Source: Paraburkholderia kirstenboschensis
GTDB taxonomy: Bacteria; Pseudomonadota; Gammaproteobacteria; Burkholderiales; Burkholderiaceae
Direction of reading: 5' to 3'
Length of the DNA stretch: 64,000 bases
NCBI RefSeq assembly: GCF_904848585.1
Contig: NZ_CAJHCR010000003.1
Span: 186,001-250,000, forward strand
Of this stretch, positions 52,129-61,055 are shown piece by piece. A model generated the notes under the pieces. It saw nothing but the letters and a program-made list of their open reading frames with translations, did no database searches and was not told the DNA's origin. The position numbers and the translations under genes were made by a program. The first letter of the stretch is position 1, and every line of letters starts with the position of its first letter.

Positions 52129-52641
52129 ATGCCAGAAAAACAACCGAACCCCAACACAGACGATGCACTCGAACTACTGATCGCAGATCATCGCGCGGTC
52201 GAACGGCTATTCACCGCGTTCAAAGAAGCCAAAGAAGACGACCTGGAAGCCAAAGCCACGTTGGCACAACGTGCGTGCGAAGAGCTCACCATTCACACCA
52301 TCATCGAAGAAGAACTTCTTTACCCGGCTGCGGCTGAAGCACTGCCGTCAGGCGATGTGGTCGACGTGGAAGAAGCGTACGTCGAACACTTTCTCGTGAA
52401 GACGCTAATCAGCAAATTCGAAACGCTTAAGGCGGGGGATAAAGGCTTCGACGCGACTTTCAAGGTGATGAGCGAAATGGTTCAACATCACGTGGAAGAA
52501 GAAGAGAACGAGCTGTTTCCGGAATTGCGAAAGGCCAACCTCAACGTGAAGGGACTCGGTCAGAAGATCGCGCAGCGCAAGATGGAACTGCAGGGCAAGC
52601 TCGACGCAGTCGGCAGCCGTGCCGTGGGCGACAGAACCTGA
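52129..52641 (+). CDS. Hemerythrin HHE-domain protein
   Basis: The 170-residue protein carries diiron ligands in LLIADHRAVERLFTAF, ELTIHTIIEEELLYPA, VEHFLVKTLISKFET and VQHHVEEEENELFPEL. ATG 52129 is preceded by GGAGAGCGAC; an ATG at 52117 overlaps that ribosome site. It differs from the membrane-anchored hemerythrin at 42015 by lacking a C-terminal helix. It lies beside the ferritin-like and catalase genes, suggesting an iron or oxidative stress role. Confidence 0.88.
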   Translation: MPEKQPNPNTDDALELLIADHRAVERLFTAFKEAKEDDLEAKATLAQRACEELTIHTIIEEELLYPAAAEALPSGDVVDVEEAYVEHFLVKTLISKFETLKAGDKGFDATFKVMSEMVQHHVEEEENELFPELRKANLNVKGLGQKIAQRKMELQGKLDAVGSRAVGDRT

Positions 52642-52683
52642 CGCGTGAAGTTGGTGCGGGCTAATGCAGCGCGCGTGGCCCGC

Positions 52684-52711
52684 AAAAAAATCCCGCCCTG
52701 AACGGGCGGGA
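52684..52711 (-). terminator. Intrinsic terminator of the DUF892 gene
   Basis: TCCCGCCC (52691-52698) pairs exactly with GGGCGGGA (52704-52711). On the reverse strand it is followed by seven T (52684-52690). It lies 60 bp after the stop of the reverse-strand ferritin-like gene and may also end the hemerythrin transcript from the other side. Confidence 0.8.
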
Positions 52712-52773
52712 TCACGACATCAACACCGCTGCATCAGTCCCGCTTCGTTGTTCACTCGGCGGGACTTTCCCAC

Positions 52774-53274
52774 TTACTTCTGCTGCTTCGCCTTTTCGTT
52801 GCCGGCTCGCTCGGCGAATTCGGACAGCTTCAAATCCGTTGCCTTTTCTTCTTCCAGCGTTTCCTTCAGCAGATTGACGGCTTCAGTGAAGCCCAACTGC
52901 TTGCCGATCGCACAGAGGCTGCCATACGCGGCGATTTCGTAGTGCTCCACCTTTTGCGCGGCGGCGACCAGACCTGCATCGAGCACTGCGCCTTTTTCGA
53001 TTTCGTCGATCAGCTCCTGCCCTTCCTCGATCAAGCCTTCCATCGCGACGCACTTCATTCTTTTCAACTTCACGCCACTCGTTTCTACAACCTTATCGAT
53101 TCTTTCCACCTGTCCTTGCGTTTCCTCCAGATGCATCTTGAACGCCTCGCTCAATTGCGGATCGGACGCAGCACGCGAGAGTTTCGCCAATGCTTTGGTC
53201 AACTGCTTCTCGGCGCTGTAGATATCCGACAGCATGTGAACGAACAGATCGTCGATGGTCTTCCGCTGTGTCAT
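52774..53274 (-). CDS. DUF892 ferritin-like protein (YciE/YciF family)
   Basis: The 166-residue protein shows the family start TIDDLFVHMLSDIYSAEKQL and the helix QKVEHYEIAAYGSLCAIGKQ, followed by KETLEEEKATDLKLSEFA. The Glu and His residues form a diiron ferritin-like four-helix bundle in YciF. GGGAGTTGCAT precedes ATG 53274; a longer start at 53403 adds unlike residues. It is divergent from the manganese catalase gene. These proteins are induced by osmotic and other stress. Confidence 0.9.
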   Translation of the reverse strand: MTQRKTIDDLFVHMLSDIYSAEKQLTKALAKLSRAASDPQLSEAFKMHLEETQGQVERIDKVVETSGVKLKRMKCVAMEGLIEEGQELIDEIEKGAVLDAGLVAAAQKVEHYEIAAYGSLCAIGKQLGFTEAVNLLKETLEEEKATDLKLSEFAERAGNEKAKQQK

Positions 53275-53434
53275 ATGCAACTCCCAAGATAAGTGGTTAG
53301 GAGCCCTGCGATCCGCAACGGGTGTGCCAGGCCATCGACACGCGCACCACGCCCGTTGAACCGGCTCGGGTATGCGGCATGCGCAGGCAAGCGTGCAGTC
53401 CATAGTTTCCTAACCATACTCAACGGAGAAGCCA

Positions 53435-54310
53435 ATGTTCGTTCACAACAAGCGACTTCAATATACGGTGCGTGTAGCCGCCCCTAATCCGGGGCTCGCC
53501 AACCTGATGCTCGAGCAATTCGGCGGGCCTCAAGGCGAACTGGCAGCCGCGTGCCGGTATTTCACTCAGGCCGTCGCAGAAGACGACCCGGGTCGCAAGG
53601 ATTTGCTGTTCGACATCGCTACTGAAGAACTGAGTCACCTTGAAGTAATCGGCTCCATCGTCGCTATGTTGAACAAGGGTGCGAAGGGCCAGCTCGCCGA
53701 AGGTGTCGAGCAGGAGGCGGAGCTGTATCGCTCATTGACGGGCGGCGGCAACGACTCGCACACAACGGCGCTGCTGTATGGCGGCGGGCCTGCGCTCACG
53801 AACTCTGCGGGCGTACCGTGGACGGCTGCGTATATCGACACGATTGGCGAACCGACCGCCGACCTGCGTTCGAACATCGCTGCTGAAGCGCGCGCAAAGA
53901 TCGTCTATGAGCGACTGCTGAACCTCACGGACGACCCAGGCATCAAGGAAGCACTCGGTTTTCTGATGACGCGCGAGATCGCTCACCAGAAGTCTTTCGA
54001 GAAAGCGCTGCACTCGATCCAGCCGAACTTCCCGCAAGGCAAACTGCCGGGCGTTCCGGAATTTACAAACGTGTACTACAACATGTCGGCGGGTGAAGGC
54101 GACGCACGCGGTCCGTGGAACGAGGGCCCGGAATGGGAATTCGTCGAAACGCCGCAGCCGGCAGTGGATGGCGGTGACGGTCTGCCATCCGTCAACGTGA
54201 CGCAAGCGGATGTGGAAGTGCTAGGCGCGCTGGCCGCGCGGACCGCATCGGATACGGCAACGGATCCGGTAACGGGCGCCGATCTTGGATCGGGTAAGCA
54301 GCCGGGCTAA
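53435..54310 (+). CDS. Manganese catalase
   Basis: The 291-residue protein has the dimanganese catalase helices: EQFGGPQGELAAACRYFTQA, ATEELSHLEVIGSIVAML, IAAEARAKIVYERLL and TREIAHQKSFEKALHSI, supplying the Glu and His ligands (EExxH and ExxH). The tail after residue 250 is disordered. GGAGAAGCCA precedes ATG 53435. It decomposes hydrogen peroxide without heme. The divergent DUF892 gene shares its 160-bp upstream region, so joint induction is likely. Confidence 0.93.
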   Translation: MFVHNKRLQYTVRVAAPNPGLANLMLEQFGGPQGELAAACRYFTQAVAEDDPGRKDLLFDIATEELSHLEVIGSIVAMLNKGAKGQLAEGVEQEAELYRSLTGGGNDSHTTALLYGGGPALTNSAGVPWTAAYIDTIGEPTADLRSNIAAEARAKIVYERLLNLTDDPGIKEALGFLMTREIAHQKSFEKALHSIQPNFPQGKLPGVPEFTNVYYNMSAGEGDARGPWNEGPEWEFVETPQPAVDGGDGLPSVNVTQADVEVLGALAARTASDTATDPVTGADLGSGKQPG

Positions 54311-54704
54311 GCGTGTATTCACGGCGGGCTGTCCCGCCGTCGATAACGGCGCGGCATTCGATACCATGTTTGCTGCCGCCGGAGTTGCGTGTCAGTAGAA
54401 AAATGCCGCGAAGCGCACTGCGCTTCGCGGCATTCGAACATCGGTGCTAGGCTCGTTGAAAAATCAGCGGTGACCGCATCCGCGTTACCTCGCGGTCGCA
54501 ATGTGCGTATTCACCTTGACGGGCGGCCGGTTGTCGAAAGGAGGTTGCAGAACGAAACTGCTGATCACGCTCATCCGAAAACAATACGGCTATGGCTTCA
54601 CAAAGCCCATTCTGTTTAGCCCTCGGCCATGCGTTCGCGCGCCAGGCCCGCTGTTTGCAAGCCAGCGTGTTCCAGTTGCCATTCAAAAACAACTCCATCA
54701 CAAA
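54311..54704. other. 394-bp region between the catalase and PIG-L genes
   Basis: The stretch carries a strong palindrome (54399-54434) and an in-frame upstream extension of the PIG-L gene starting at 54501, which lacks the expected composition. No other gene was found. The promoter of the PIG-L/GT2 genes probably lies in 54440-54700. Confidence 0.5.
54399..54434 (-). terminator. Perfect 15-bp hairpin with a reverse-strand T-run
   Basis: AATGCCGCGAAGCGC (54402-54416) and GCGCTTCGCGGCATT (54420-54434) are exact complements with a 3-base loop. AAAAA at 54399-54403 gives a T5 run on the reverse strand, so the form is a reverse-strand terminator. It also follows the catalase gene by 90 bp, where a forward terminator would be expected. 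No reverse-strand gene upstream of it was found. Confidence 0.6.
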
Positions 54705-55403
54705 ATGATGCAATCGCGCGCCCGTCTGCTCGTCGTTTCTCCGCATCTCGACGATGCCGTTTTCAGTTGCGGGCTGTTGCTCGCAGCTAACCCATCCGCC
54801 ACTGTCTGCACGGTGTTCACCGCGCCACCATCGGAGAACATGTCCACTGATTGGGATCGTCAATCCGGTTTTACGGACGCGTTCCAGGCAATGCACGCCC
54901 GCAAGCAGGAGGACATTCGGGCGCTGGAAAAGCTCGGCGCGCAGGCGATACACTTGCCCTTCTGCGACGCGCAATATCTTCTGACTCCGAGTCCCGACGA
55001 TTTGACAGAAGCGCTTCACCGCACGCTCAACGAACACAGTCCTGACAACGTGCTCTTCCCACTCGGCCTCTTCCATTCCGACCACACTCTAGTGTCGAAC
55101 GCATGCCTCGCACTCATCGCCGATATGCCCGCCACGGTATTTCACGCTTATGAAGATGTGCCATATAGACAGATGCGAGAAGCCGTTTCGAACCGCATTG
55201 AAGAACTGACCAAAAAACACGGCTACGCGTTGACCCACGCCACTGACGCGGCAGTCTCGGTCAATGAATCCAACGCGCATGAGCAAACCAAGCGAGAAGC
55301 TATCGCCGCATACGTGAGCCAGTTGCGCGCGTTCGGCCCGCAGGGGCAAAGCACGCTTTATTCGACCGAAAAGTACTGGCGGCTGCAAAGCGCCTCAAGC
55401 TAG
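54705..55403 (+). CDS. PIG-L/LmbE-family deacetylase
   Basis: The 232-residue protein has the zinc-site motif VVSPHLDDAVFSCG (residues about 9-22) and the later HSDHTLVSN that supplies the third ligand, as in PIG-L, MshB and LmbE N-acetylglucosamine deacetylases. ATG 54705 (or the next ATG at 54708) starts the domain; an in-frame ATG at 54501 would add 68 unlike residues. It is followed by a GT2 gene on the same strand, suggesting action on an N-acetylated sugar of a glycan or lipid. Confidence 0.85.
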   Translation: MMQSRARLLVVSPHLDDAVFSCGLLLAANPSATVCTVFTAPPSENMSTDWDRQSGFTDAFQAMHARKQEDIRALEKLGAQAIHLPFCDAQYLLTPSPDDLTEALHRTLNEHSPDNVLFPLGLFHSDHTLVSNACLALIADMPATVFHAYEDVPYRQMREAVSNRIEELTKKHGYALTHATDAAVSVNESNAHEQTKREAIAAYVSQLRAFGPQGQSTLYSTEKYWRLQSASS

Positions 55404-55467
55404 TTGAAAGCGGACGGCACATGGTTTGCTTGACCGGGGCATCGCCTCGTCAAGAATAAAGAACCGC

Positions 55468-56415
55468 ATGGAAAAAAAATCGCTTTCCCGGCGCATTTCG
55501 GTCGTCGTTCTGACACACAACCGCGCCGATGAGCTTGTGGCCACCCTCGAGCGCCTACTCGCCCTTCCGGAAAACCCGCCCATTTTTGTCGCGGACAACG
55601 GCTCAAGCGATAACACCGTCTCGCTCGTGAAGGCGCTGTTTCCGACTGTATGCATCGTCGAATGCGGGGCGAATCTCGGCGCGGCCGGGCGTAATCGAGC
55701 CGCTTCCTATGTGGGCACCGACTACGTGGCCTTCTGCGACGACGACACATGGTGGGAGCCAGGCTCCCTCGATCGCGCAGTGCAACTGCTCGATGCGTGG
55801 CCGAACGCAGGCGTACTGAGCGCGCGCGTGGTGGTGGGCGAAGATAACGTCACAGACCCGACCTGTACGGTGATGCGCGCAAGCCCGCTCGGCAGCGACG
55901 GGCTGCCAGGCCCCGCGTTGATCGGCTATATGGCAGGCGCATGTGTGTTCCGCACGTCGCTGTTTCGTCAACTGGGCGGCTACGAGCCGCGCCTTTTCAT
56001 CGGCGGAGAAGAAGAACTGGTCGCGCTGGACGTGCTCGCAACCGGGCACTCGATTGTCTATTGCGATCAGTTGACCGTACATCATCATCCGTCGCCGTCA
56101 CGCGATAGCGGCTTGCGGCGCCGCACGCTCGCGCGCAACGCGGCGTGGATCGCGTGGCTGCGCCTGCCTTGGTCCGAAGCGAGCCGCGCAACCATGCATG
56201 CGCTCGCGACGTTCTCACGTGAAGGCACGCTCGCGCGCGACGGCGTTCCGCTGGTGCGCGGGCTCGCATGGGCATTGAGACGCCGCAAGCTAGTGCCGTC
56301 TCAGGTGCTGAGCCTGCGCGAACGGGTACGCACGGGCGAGCGTCAAATGGCAGCCCCGGCGCCGGCCACCGCCCGCGCGAAGCCAACGGTAACCAAGGTC
56401 GACGCGCGCACCTGA
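55468..56415 (+). CDS. Family 2 glycosyltransferase
   Basis: The 315-residue protein has the GT-A start ISVVVLTHNRADELVATLER, ADNGSSDNTVSLV, the metal-site motif VAFCDDDTWWEPGSL and the later GGEEELVALDVLATGHSIVY. ATG 55468 is favoured over an in-frame ATG at 55426. The donor and acceptor are unknown. It follows the PIG-L gene by 64 bp and converges on the ABC-transporter fusion gene. The C-terminal 30 residues are Ala/Pro-rich. Confidence 0.88.
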   Translation: MEKKSLSRRISVVVLTHNRADELVATLERLLALPENPPIFVADNGSSDNTVSLVKALFPTVCIVECGANLGAAGRNRAASYVGTDYVAFCDDDTWWEPGSLDRAVQLLDAWPNAGVLSARVVVGEDNVTDPTCTVMRASPLGSDGLPGPALIGYMAGACVFRTSLFRQLGGYEPRLFIGGEEELVALDVLATGHSIVYCDQLTVHHHPSPSRDSGLRRRTLARNAAWIAWLRLPWSEASRATMHALATFSREGTLARDGVPLVRGLAWALRRRKLVPSQVLSLRERVRTGERQMAAPAPATARAKPTVTKVDART

Positions 56416-56481
56416 GCCGTCGAGCGTCGAGCGTCGGGAGGCACACGCGCGCGCGGCGAACGCGCACTGCCTCTACCTTTT

Positions 56482-59169
56482 CTATGCGCCCGTACGTGCG
56501 GAAGCCATGGCGAGGTTGCGAATTTCGCCTATCAGTTTTTCCGGCGCAACCGGCTTTGTCAGATGCGCCTGGAAACCGGCCATCTTCGCTCTCATACGGT
56601 CTTCGCCCTGAGCGTAGCCAGTTATTGCAATCGCCGGCACGCGGTCCTGCAGCGGCAGTTGCCGATCGGCTTCGAGGCGTCGCAAACGGCGCAGCACGTC
56701 GTAACCGTCTTCGTCAGCGAGCACGATGTCGCATAGCAACGCATGTGGCCATTGCGTGGTCGGTGTCCCCGCGAACCACTCCAGGGCCTCCTTGCCCGAC
56801 GACGCGGTACGCACGCGCGCGCCGCTCGATGTAAGCACCGCTTCCAATGCGTCGAGCGCATCTTCCTGGTCGTCGATGGCCATGACAAAGAGACCTTCTA
56901 GCGGCGCCGCGCCGTCCACCTCCGATGTCAACGGCAACGCCGCCGAACCCGATCCGGAATCCGCGTCGGCCACCGGACGCAACGGCAGCATGGCCACATA
57001 CGCGAGCCGGCCGTTGAGCGGCATCAGCGTGAAGTTGCCGCCCGCGGCAGCCAGCGCCTCCTCCATATAGCGCGCGGCCGCTTGCGACAGTTCAGCGGGC
57101 TTCTCGCCCATGCCGAGCACCGTGACCCACACCTGATTGTTATGCCGCTCGACGCGAAGCTCGATGCGCTGCCCCGGCCTCGCGTGCACGATCTCGTTGC
57201 GGCACAGCTCGGCGATCAGCGGTTGCAGCACGCTCGGGTCGCCGGTCACGCGCAGATCGTTGTCGCCGATCTGCGGGTACAGCGTCACCCGATGCGCGGC
57301 AATTTCGTCGTGCAACGCGTCGATTACGCCGGCCATTAGCGCCGCGAGGCTGACAGACTGCGCGGTGAGCTTGCGCTGCGCGTGCTCGAGTTCGCCCTGC
57401 TGCCATTGCAGGGACCACATCTTCGCGTACACGCCGTCACGCGTGAGCAACTCGCGGTGCGTGCCCTGCTCGACCACGCGGCCATGTTCCATCACCAGAA
57501 TCCAGTCGGCGTCGACCACGGTCGATAGCCGGTGCGCAATCACGATCGACGTGCGGCCTTGCGCGAGCCGCGTCAACTCGGTCTGGATTGCGCGCTCCGA
57601 ACGCGTGTCGAGCGCGGACGTTGCCTCGTCGAACACGATGATGCGCGGGTCCTTCAGAATGGCGCGCGCAATTGCAATGCGTTGGCGCTCGCCGCCCGAG
57701 AGCCGCACACCGCGCTCGCCGACGCGTGTGTCGTAATGATCGGGCAGACGTTCGATAAATTCATCGAGTTGCGCCGCGCGCGCCGCCCGCACCACGTCCG
57801 CGCGCGTTGCCGAAGGCCTACCATACGCGATGTTATAGGCAATGGTCTCGTTGAATAGCACGGTATCTTGCGGCACGATGCCGATTGCTTCGCGCAGGCT
57901 CTTTTGCGTGACCTGACCGATGTCCTGTCCGTCTATGAGGATCTTGCCGCTGTTTGGCTGATAAAGACGAAAGAGCAGCTTCACGAGTGTCGACTTGCCC
58001 GACCCGCTGCCGCCGACAATCGCCAGCGTCTTGCCCGGATAAGCATGAAAGTCCACGTCGCGCAGAATCTGCCGGGCAGGGTCGTAGCCGAAGTCCACGT
58101 GCTCGAACGAGATCTGCCCTGCGCTGACTACCAACGGTTTCGCGGCCGGCTCGTCGATATCTTCGCCAACGCGCCCACGCGCGGCGAGTATTTCGAACAT
58201 GCGCTCGACGTTGACCATCGCGTCGTTGGTCTCACGAAATACGAAGCCGAGCGTATTCAACGGCATGCAAATCTGGATGATGTACGCATTCACCAGAATC
58301 AGATCGCCGACGCTCATGCTTCCGGCCACGACGTGCTGCGCCGCGAGCAGCATGATCGCGCCAATGCCGAACGCGATCACCGCGCTCTGCCCCACGTGCA
58401 GCGCGGTCAACGCGCGCTGATTCGCGGTTCTGGCGTGCACCCACTTGTCGAGCACGACCGACAGCCGGCGCGTTTCGGTATCTTCGGTGGCGAAGTATTT
58501 GACCGTGTCGTAGTTGAGAAGACTGTCGACGAGCCGGCCATCCGATTGCGCCTCCAGAGCATTCACCGCGCGCTGGAATGCAACGCGCCGACGCGTGAAG
58601 ACAAACGTATACGCCGCATAGCAAAAGAAGGTTGCCGCAATCGCGATCATGAATTCGCGCGCGTAATTGTGAACCATGATTGCCACGATCGTCGCGATCT
58701 CGAACGCGGTCGGCACGATCGTAAATAGCGCGACGCCGAGCAGAAAGCCGATACCGTCGGCGCCCTTTTGCACGTCGCGCACTATTGCGCCGGTCTCGCG
58801 CTTCGTGTGAAAGCGCGCACTCATGCGATGCAGATGCGCGAAAGTCCGCTCGGTAAATGCGGCAACGGTGCGCTGCGTGACGATGCTGAATACCACGTCG
58901 CGCGCTTCGTTCAGCGCATCGCCGAGAAAACGCAGTAATGCATACGCCAACACGAGGAACACCGGGAACAGCGCCTGCGCGACCGGATGCCCCAGTTCGT
59001 CCACCACATGCTTGAGCACGAGCGGGATCAGAACGGTGGACATCTTCGCCGCCACCATTAGCAGCAAGGCAACGACGGTCTGGCTGCGATAACGCCAGAC
59101 TGCTCGCATCAGGTCGGCGGCAATGCGGCGGGTCAACTGGGAACGGGGCAGCGTTGCGGAGTTCGGCAT
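56482..59169 (-). CDS. Half ABC exporter (Atm1-like) fused to a degenerate kinase-type ATPase domain and a receiver domain
   Basis: The 895-residue protein starts as a normal exporter: six membrane helices within residues 25-305, then an ABC domain with Walker A GGSGSGKST (386-394), signature LSGGE (490-494) and Walker B IIVFDEATSALD (510-521). Its helices resemble the Atm1/HMT branch. The chain does not stop there. Residues about 605-735 resemble a histidine-kinase ATPase domain without intact boxes (VTGDPSVLQPLIAELCRNE, then GMGEKP). Residues 760-890 form a receiver domain with Asp766/Asp767, phosphate-acceptor Asp814 in LLCDIVLADEDG, Thr850 and Lys872. The frame is open throughout, so this is a true fusion. 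Confidence 0.88.
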   Translation of the reverse strand: MPNSATLPRSQLTRRIAADLMRAVWRYRSQTVVALLLMVAAKMSTVLIPLVLKHVVDELGHPVAQALFPVFLVLAYALLRFLGDALNEARDVVFSIVTQRTVAAFTERTFAHLHRMSARFHTKRETGAIVRDVQKGADGIGFLLGVALFTIVPTAFEIATIVAIMVHNYAREFMIAIAATFFCYAAYTFVFTRRRVAFQRAVNALEAQSDGRLVDSLLNYDTVKYFATEDTETRRLSVVLDKWVHARTANQRALTALHVGQSAVIAFGIGAIMLLAAQHVVAGSMSVGDLILVNAYIIQICMPLNTLGFVFRETNDAMVNVERMFEILAARGRVGEDIDEPAAKPLVVSAGQISFEHVDFGYDPARQILRDVDFHAYPGKTLAIVGGSGSGKSTLVKLLFRLYQPNSGKILIDGQDIGQVTQKSLREAIGIVPQDTVLFNETIAYNIAYGRPSATRADVVRAARAAQLDEFIERLPDHYDTRVGERGVRLSGGERQRIAIARAILKDPRIIVFDEATSALDTRSERAIQTELTRLAQGRTSIVIAHRLSTVVDADWILVMEHGRVVEQGTHRELLTRDGVYAKMWSLQWQQGELEHAQRKLTAQSVSLAALMAGVIDALHDEIAAHRVTLYPQIGDNDLRVTGDPSVLQPLIAELCRNEIVHARPGQRIELRVERHNNQVWVTVLGMGEKPAELSQAAARYMEEALAAAGGNFTLMPLNGRLAYVAMLPLRPVADADSGSGSAALPLTSEVDGAAPLEGLFVMAIDDQEDALDALEAVLTSSGARVRTASSGKEALEWFAGTPTTQWPHALLCDIVLADEDGYDVLRRLRRLEADRQLPLQDRVPAIAITGYAQGEDRMRAKMAGFQAHLTKPVAPEKLIGEIRNLAMASARTGA

Positions 59170-59649
59170 GGTGTCCTGAGAAGGCCGCTGCAGCGCGTGA
59201 ACTGCAAGCCGGCATTAGATTCCACAAAGCGGATTCGCAAAGCGGCGCGACGAGAACATGCATAGCGGGCAGATGCGCCAAGGCCGGGATCGAGCAAATC
59301 GCGCGCCCGCCGCCGGACAAAACTTAGCATAGACGACACATCAGCGGCACGCGTTGCTAATAGCATCGCAAAGAAAAAAATTCGCCATTCGTCGGGCATT
59401 CTGATCGAACTTACATGGCAGCTTGTAGAAAAAGGGAACGCCACACCGTTTCCCAGCCCGATAAAAGGGAACGCTATAGCGCTTCTCCGCAGCCAACACC
59501 GCATTGCGCTTCTTGCGTCCCTTGTGGCGCATGGGCACAGCACATGCTCATGCCGGGTAACAGCGTGGTATTGCGTGAAATTGCATAAGAGTGCTCAGCA
59601 AAACGCGCCATGAACTCCCTGCCAATGCCTATCTCGCGAAGGAATGTCA
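59170..59649. other. 480-bp divergent region upstream of the GT4/heptose cluster
   Basis: No gene is supported. It separates the ABC-fusion gene (reverse) from the GT4 gene (forward) and should hold both promoters. Part of it is AT-richer (59330-59430). An 11-bp direct repeat at 33-bp spacing (59431-59474) is listed separately. Confidence 0.55.
59431..59474. promoter_or_regulatory. Direct repeats with 33-bp spacing, possible operator
   Basis: AAAGGGAACGC occurs at 59431-59441 and again at 59464-59474. The 33-bp start-to-start distance is about three helical turns, so both copies face the same side of the DNA. Between them GTTTCCC is an inverted partial copy. The repeats lie 175-220 bp before the GT4 start. 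Confidence 0.45.
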
Positions 59650-60945
59650 ATGAAGATCGCCCTCATCAGTGAGCACGCCTCGCCCCTCGCCATCGCCGGC
59701 GGCGTCGACAGCGGAGGACAAAACATCTACGTCGCGAATGTCGCGCGTGAACTGACCGAGATGGGCCATCAAGTGGACGTGTTCACGCGGCGCGACCGCG
59801 CGTTGCTGCCGCTCATATCCGACATGGAAGGCGTCCGCGTGATCCACGTTCCCGCAGGGCCGCCGATGCAGTTGCCGAAGGAACTGCTGCTGCCCTTCAT
59901 GGATGAGTTCGCCGCGTTCCTGATCGAATTCTTCCGCCGCGAGAAAACCCCGTACGACGTGATGCACGCGAACTTCTTCATGTCGGGCCTAGCCGCAATG
60001 AAGGTCAAAGCGGCGCTCGGCGTGCCGCTCGTCACGACGTTTCATGCGCTCGGCCGTGTACGGCGGATTCATCAAGGCGCGAGCGACGGCTTTCCAGACG
60101 AGCGCTTTGCAATCGAGGACGATCTCGTCGCGCAGTCCGACGTCGTGGTCGCGGAATGCCCGCAGGACGAAGCAGACCTGATTGAGCATTACCAGGCCGA
60201 CCCCGCCCGCATCGAGATCGTGCCGTGCGGTTTCGACGCCGACGAGTTTCATCCGATGGACCGCGCCGCCGCCCGTGACGCACTCGGCTGGCAGCAGAAC
60301 CAGTTCACCGTGCTGCAACTCGGACGCCTCGTGCAGCGCAAGGGCATCGACAACGTGGTTCGCGGCGTCGGAGTTCTGAAGAAAGCCTTCAGGACCTCCG
60401 CCCAACTCTACGTGGTGGGCGGCAACTCGGACGCGCCGAACGAAAAGGCCACGCCGGAAATCGCGCGCCTTCGCGGCATTGCGCGTGAATGCGGCGTGGT
60501 TGAACAGACGAATTTCGTGGGACGGCGCGGGCGCGCGCAATTGCGCTACTACTACAGCGCCGCGGACGTGTTCGTGACGACGCCGTGGTACGAGCCGTTC
60601 GGTATCACACCGGTCGAGGCGATGGCATGCGGCACGCCGGTGATCGGCGCCGATGTCGGCGGTATCCGCTATTCGGTGGCGGACGGCATCACCGGCTTTC
60701 TCGTGCCGCCGCGCGATCCGGCCGCGCTCGCCGCGCGCCTGAACCAGTTGCGGCGCGATCCCGCGCTCGCACGCAGGATGGGCGAAGCAGGCGTCGAACG
60801 TGCGCGCAAGGAATTCACATGGCGCGGCGTGGGCGAATCGCTCGCGCAAATCTATATGCGCACCGCGCGGCTCGTGCCCGCCAAAGCCGCGGAAGATCGC
60901 GTGGAAGTTCCGCTGCGAGCAGCGGCCGGCGCATCGTTCCGTTAG
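59650..60945 (+). CDS. Family 4 glycosyltransferase (sucrose-phosphate-synthase-like)
   Basis: The 431-residue protein shows KIALISEHASPLAIAGGVDS and GGQNIYVANVARELTEMGH at the N terminus, VLQLGRLVQRKGIDNVVRGV in the linker, and the donor site YEPFGITPVEAMACGTPVIG near residue 315. ATG 59650 is preferred because GAAGGA lies 6 bases upstream; ATG 59644 lies too close. The GGVDSGGQN loop is common to sucrose- and mannose-type GT4 enzymes. It is the first gene of a cluster with GmhB-like, GT9 and carbamoyltransferase genes. Confidence 0.87.
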   Translation: MKIALISEHASPLAIAGGVDSGGQNIYVANVARELTEMGHQVDVFTRRDRALLPLISDMEGVRVIHVPAGPPMQLPKELLLPFMDEFAAFLIEFFRREKTPYDVMHANFFMSGLAAMKVKAALGVPLVTTFHALGRVRRIHQGASDGFPDERFAIEDDLVAQSDVVVAECPQDEADLIEHYQADPARIEIVPCGFDADEFHPMDRAAARDALGWQQNQFTVLQLGRLVQRKGIDNVVRGVGVLKKAFRTSAQLYVVGGNSDAPNEKATPEIARLRGIARECGVVEQTNFVGRRGRAQLRYYYSAADVFVTTPWYEPFGITPVEAMACGTPVIGADVGGIRYSVADGITGFLVPPRDPAALAARLNQLRRDPALARRMGEAGVERARKEFTWRGVGESLAQIYMRTARLVPAKAAEDRVEVPLRAAAGASFR

Positions 60946-61055
60946 GCGCCACGCAGCATTGCAGCGCTGATAGCGCAGCCAGTTGTGTCGAGCCGGAGCG
61001 GACGCATGGTCCGCTTGTGGCGATTCCGCTCACATTTCTCTGCACCGCCTTTGTC

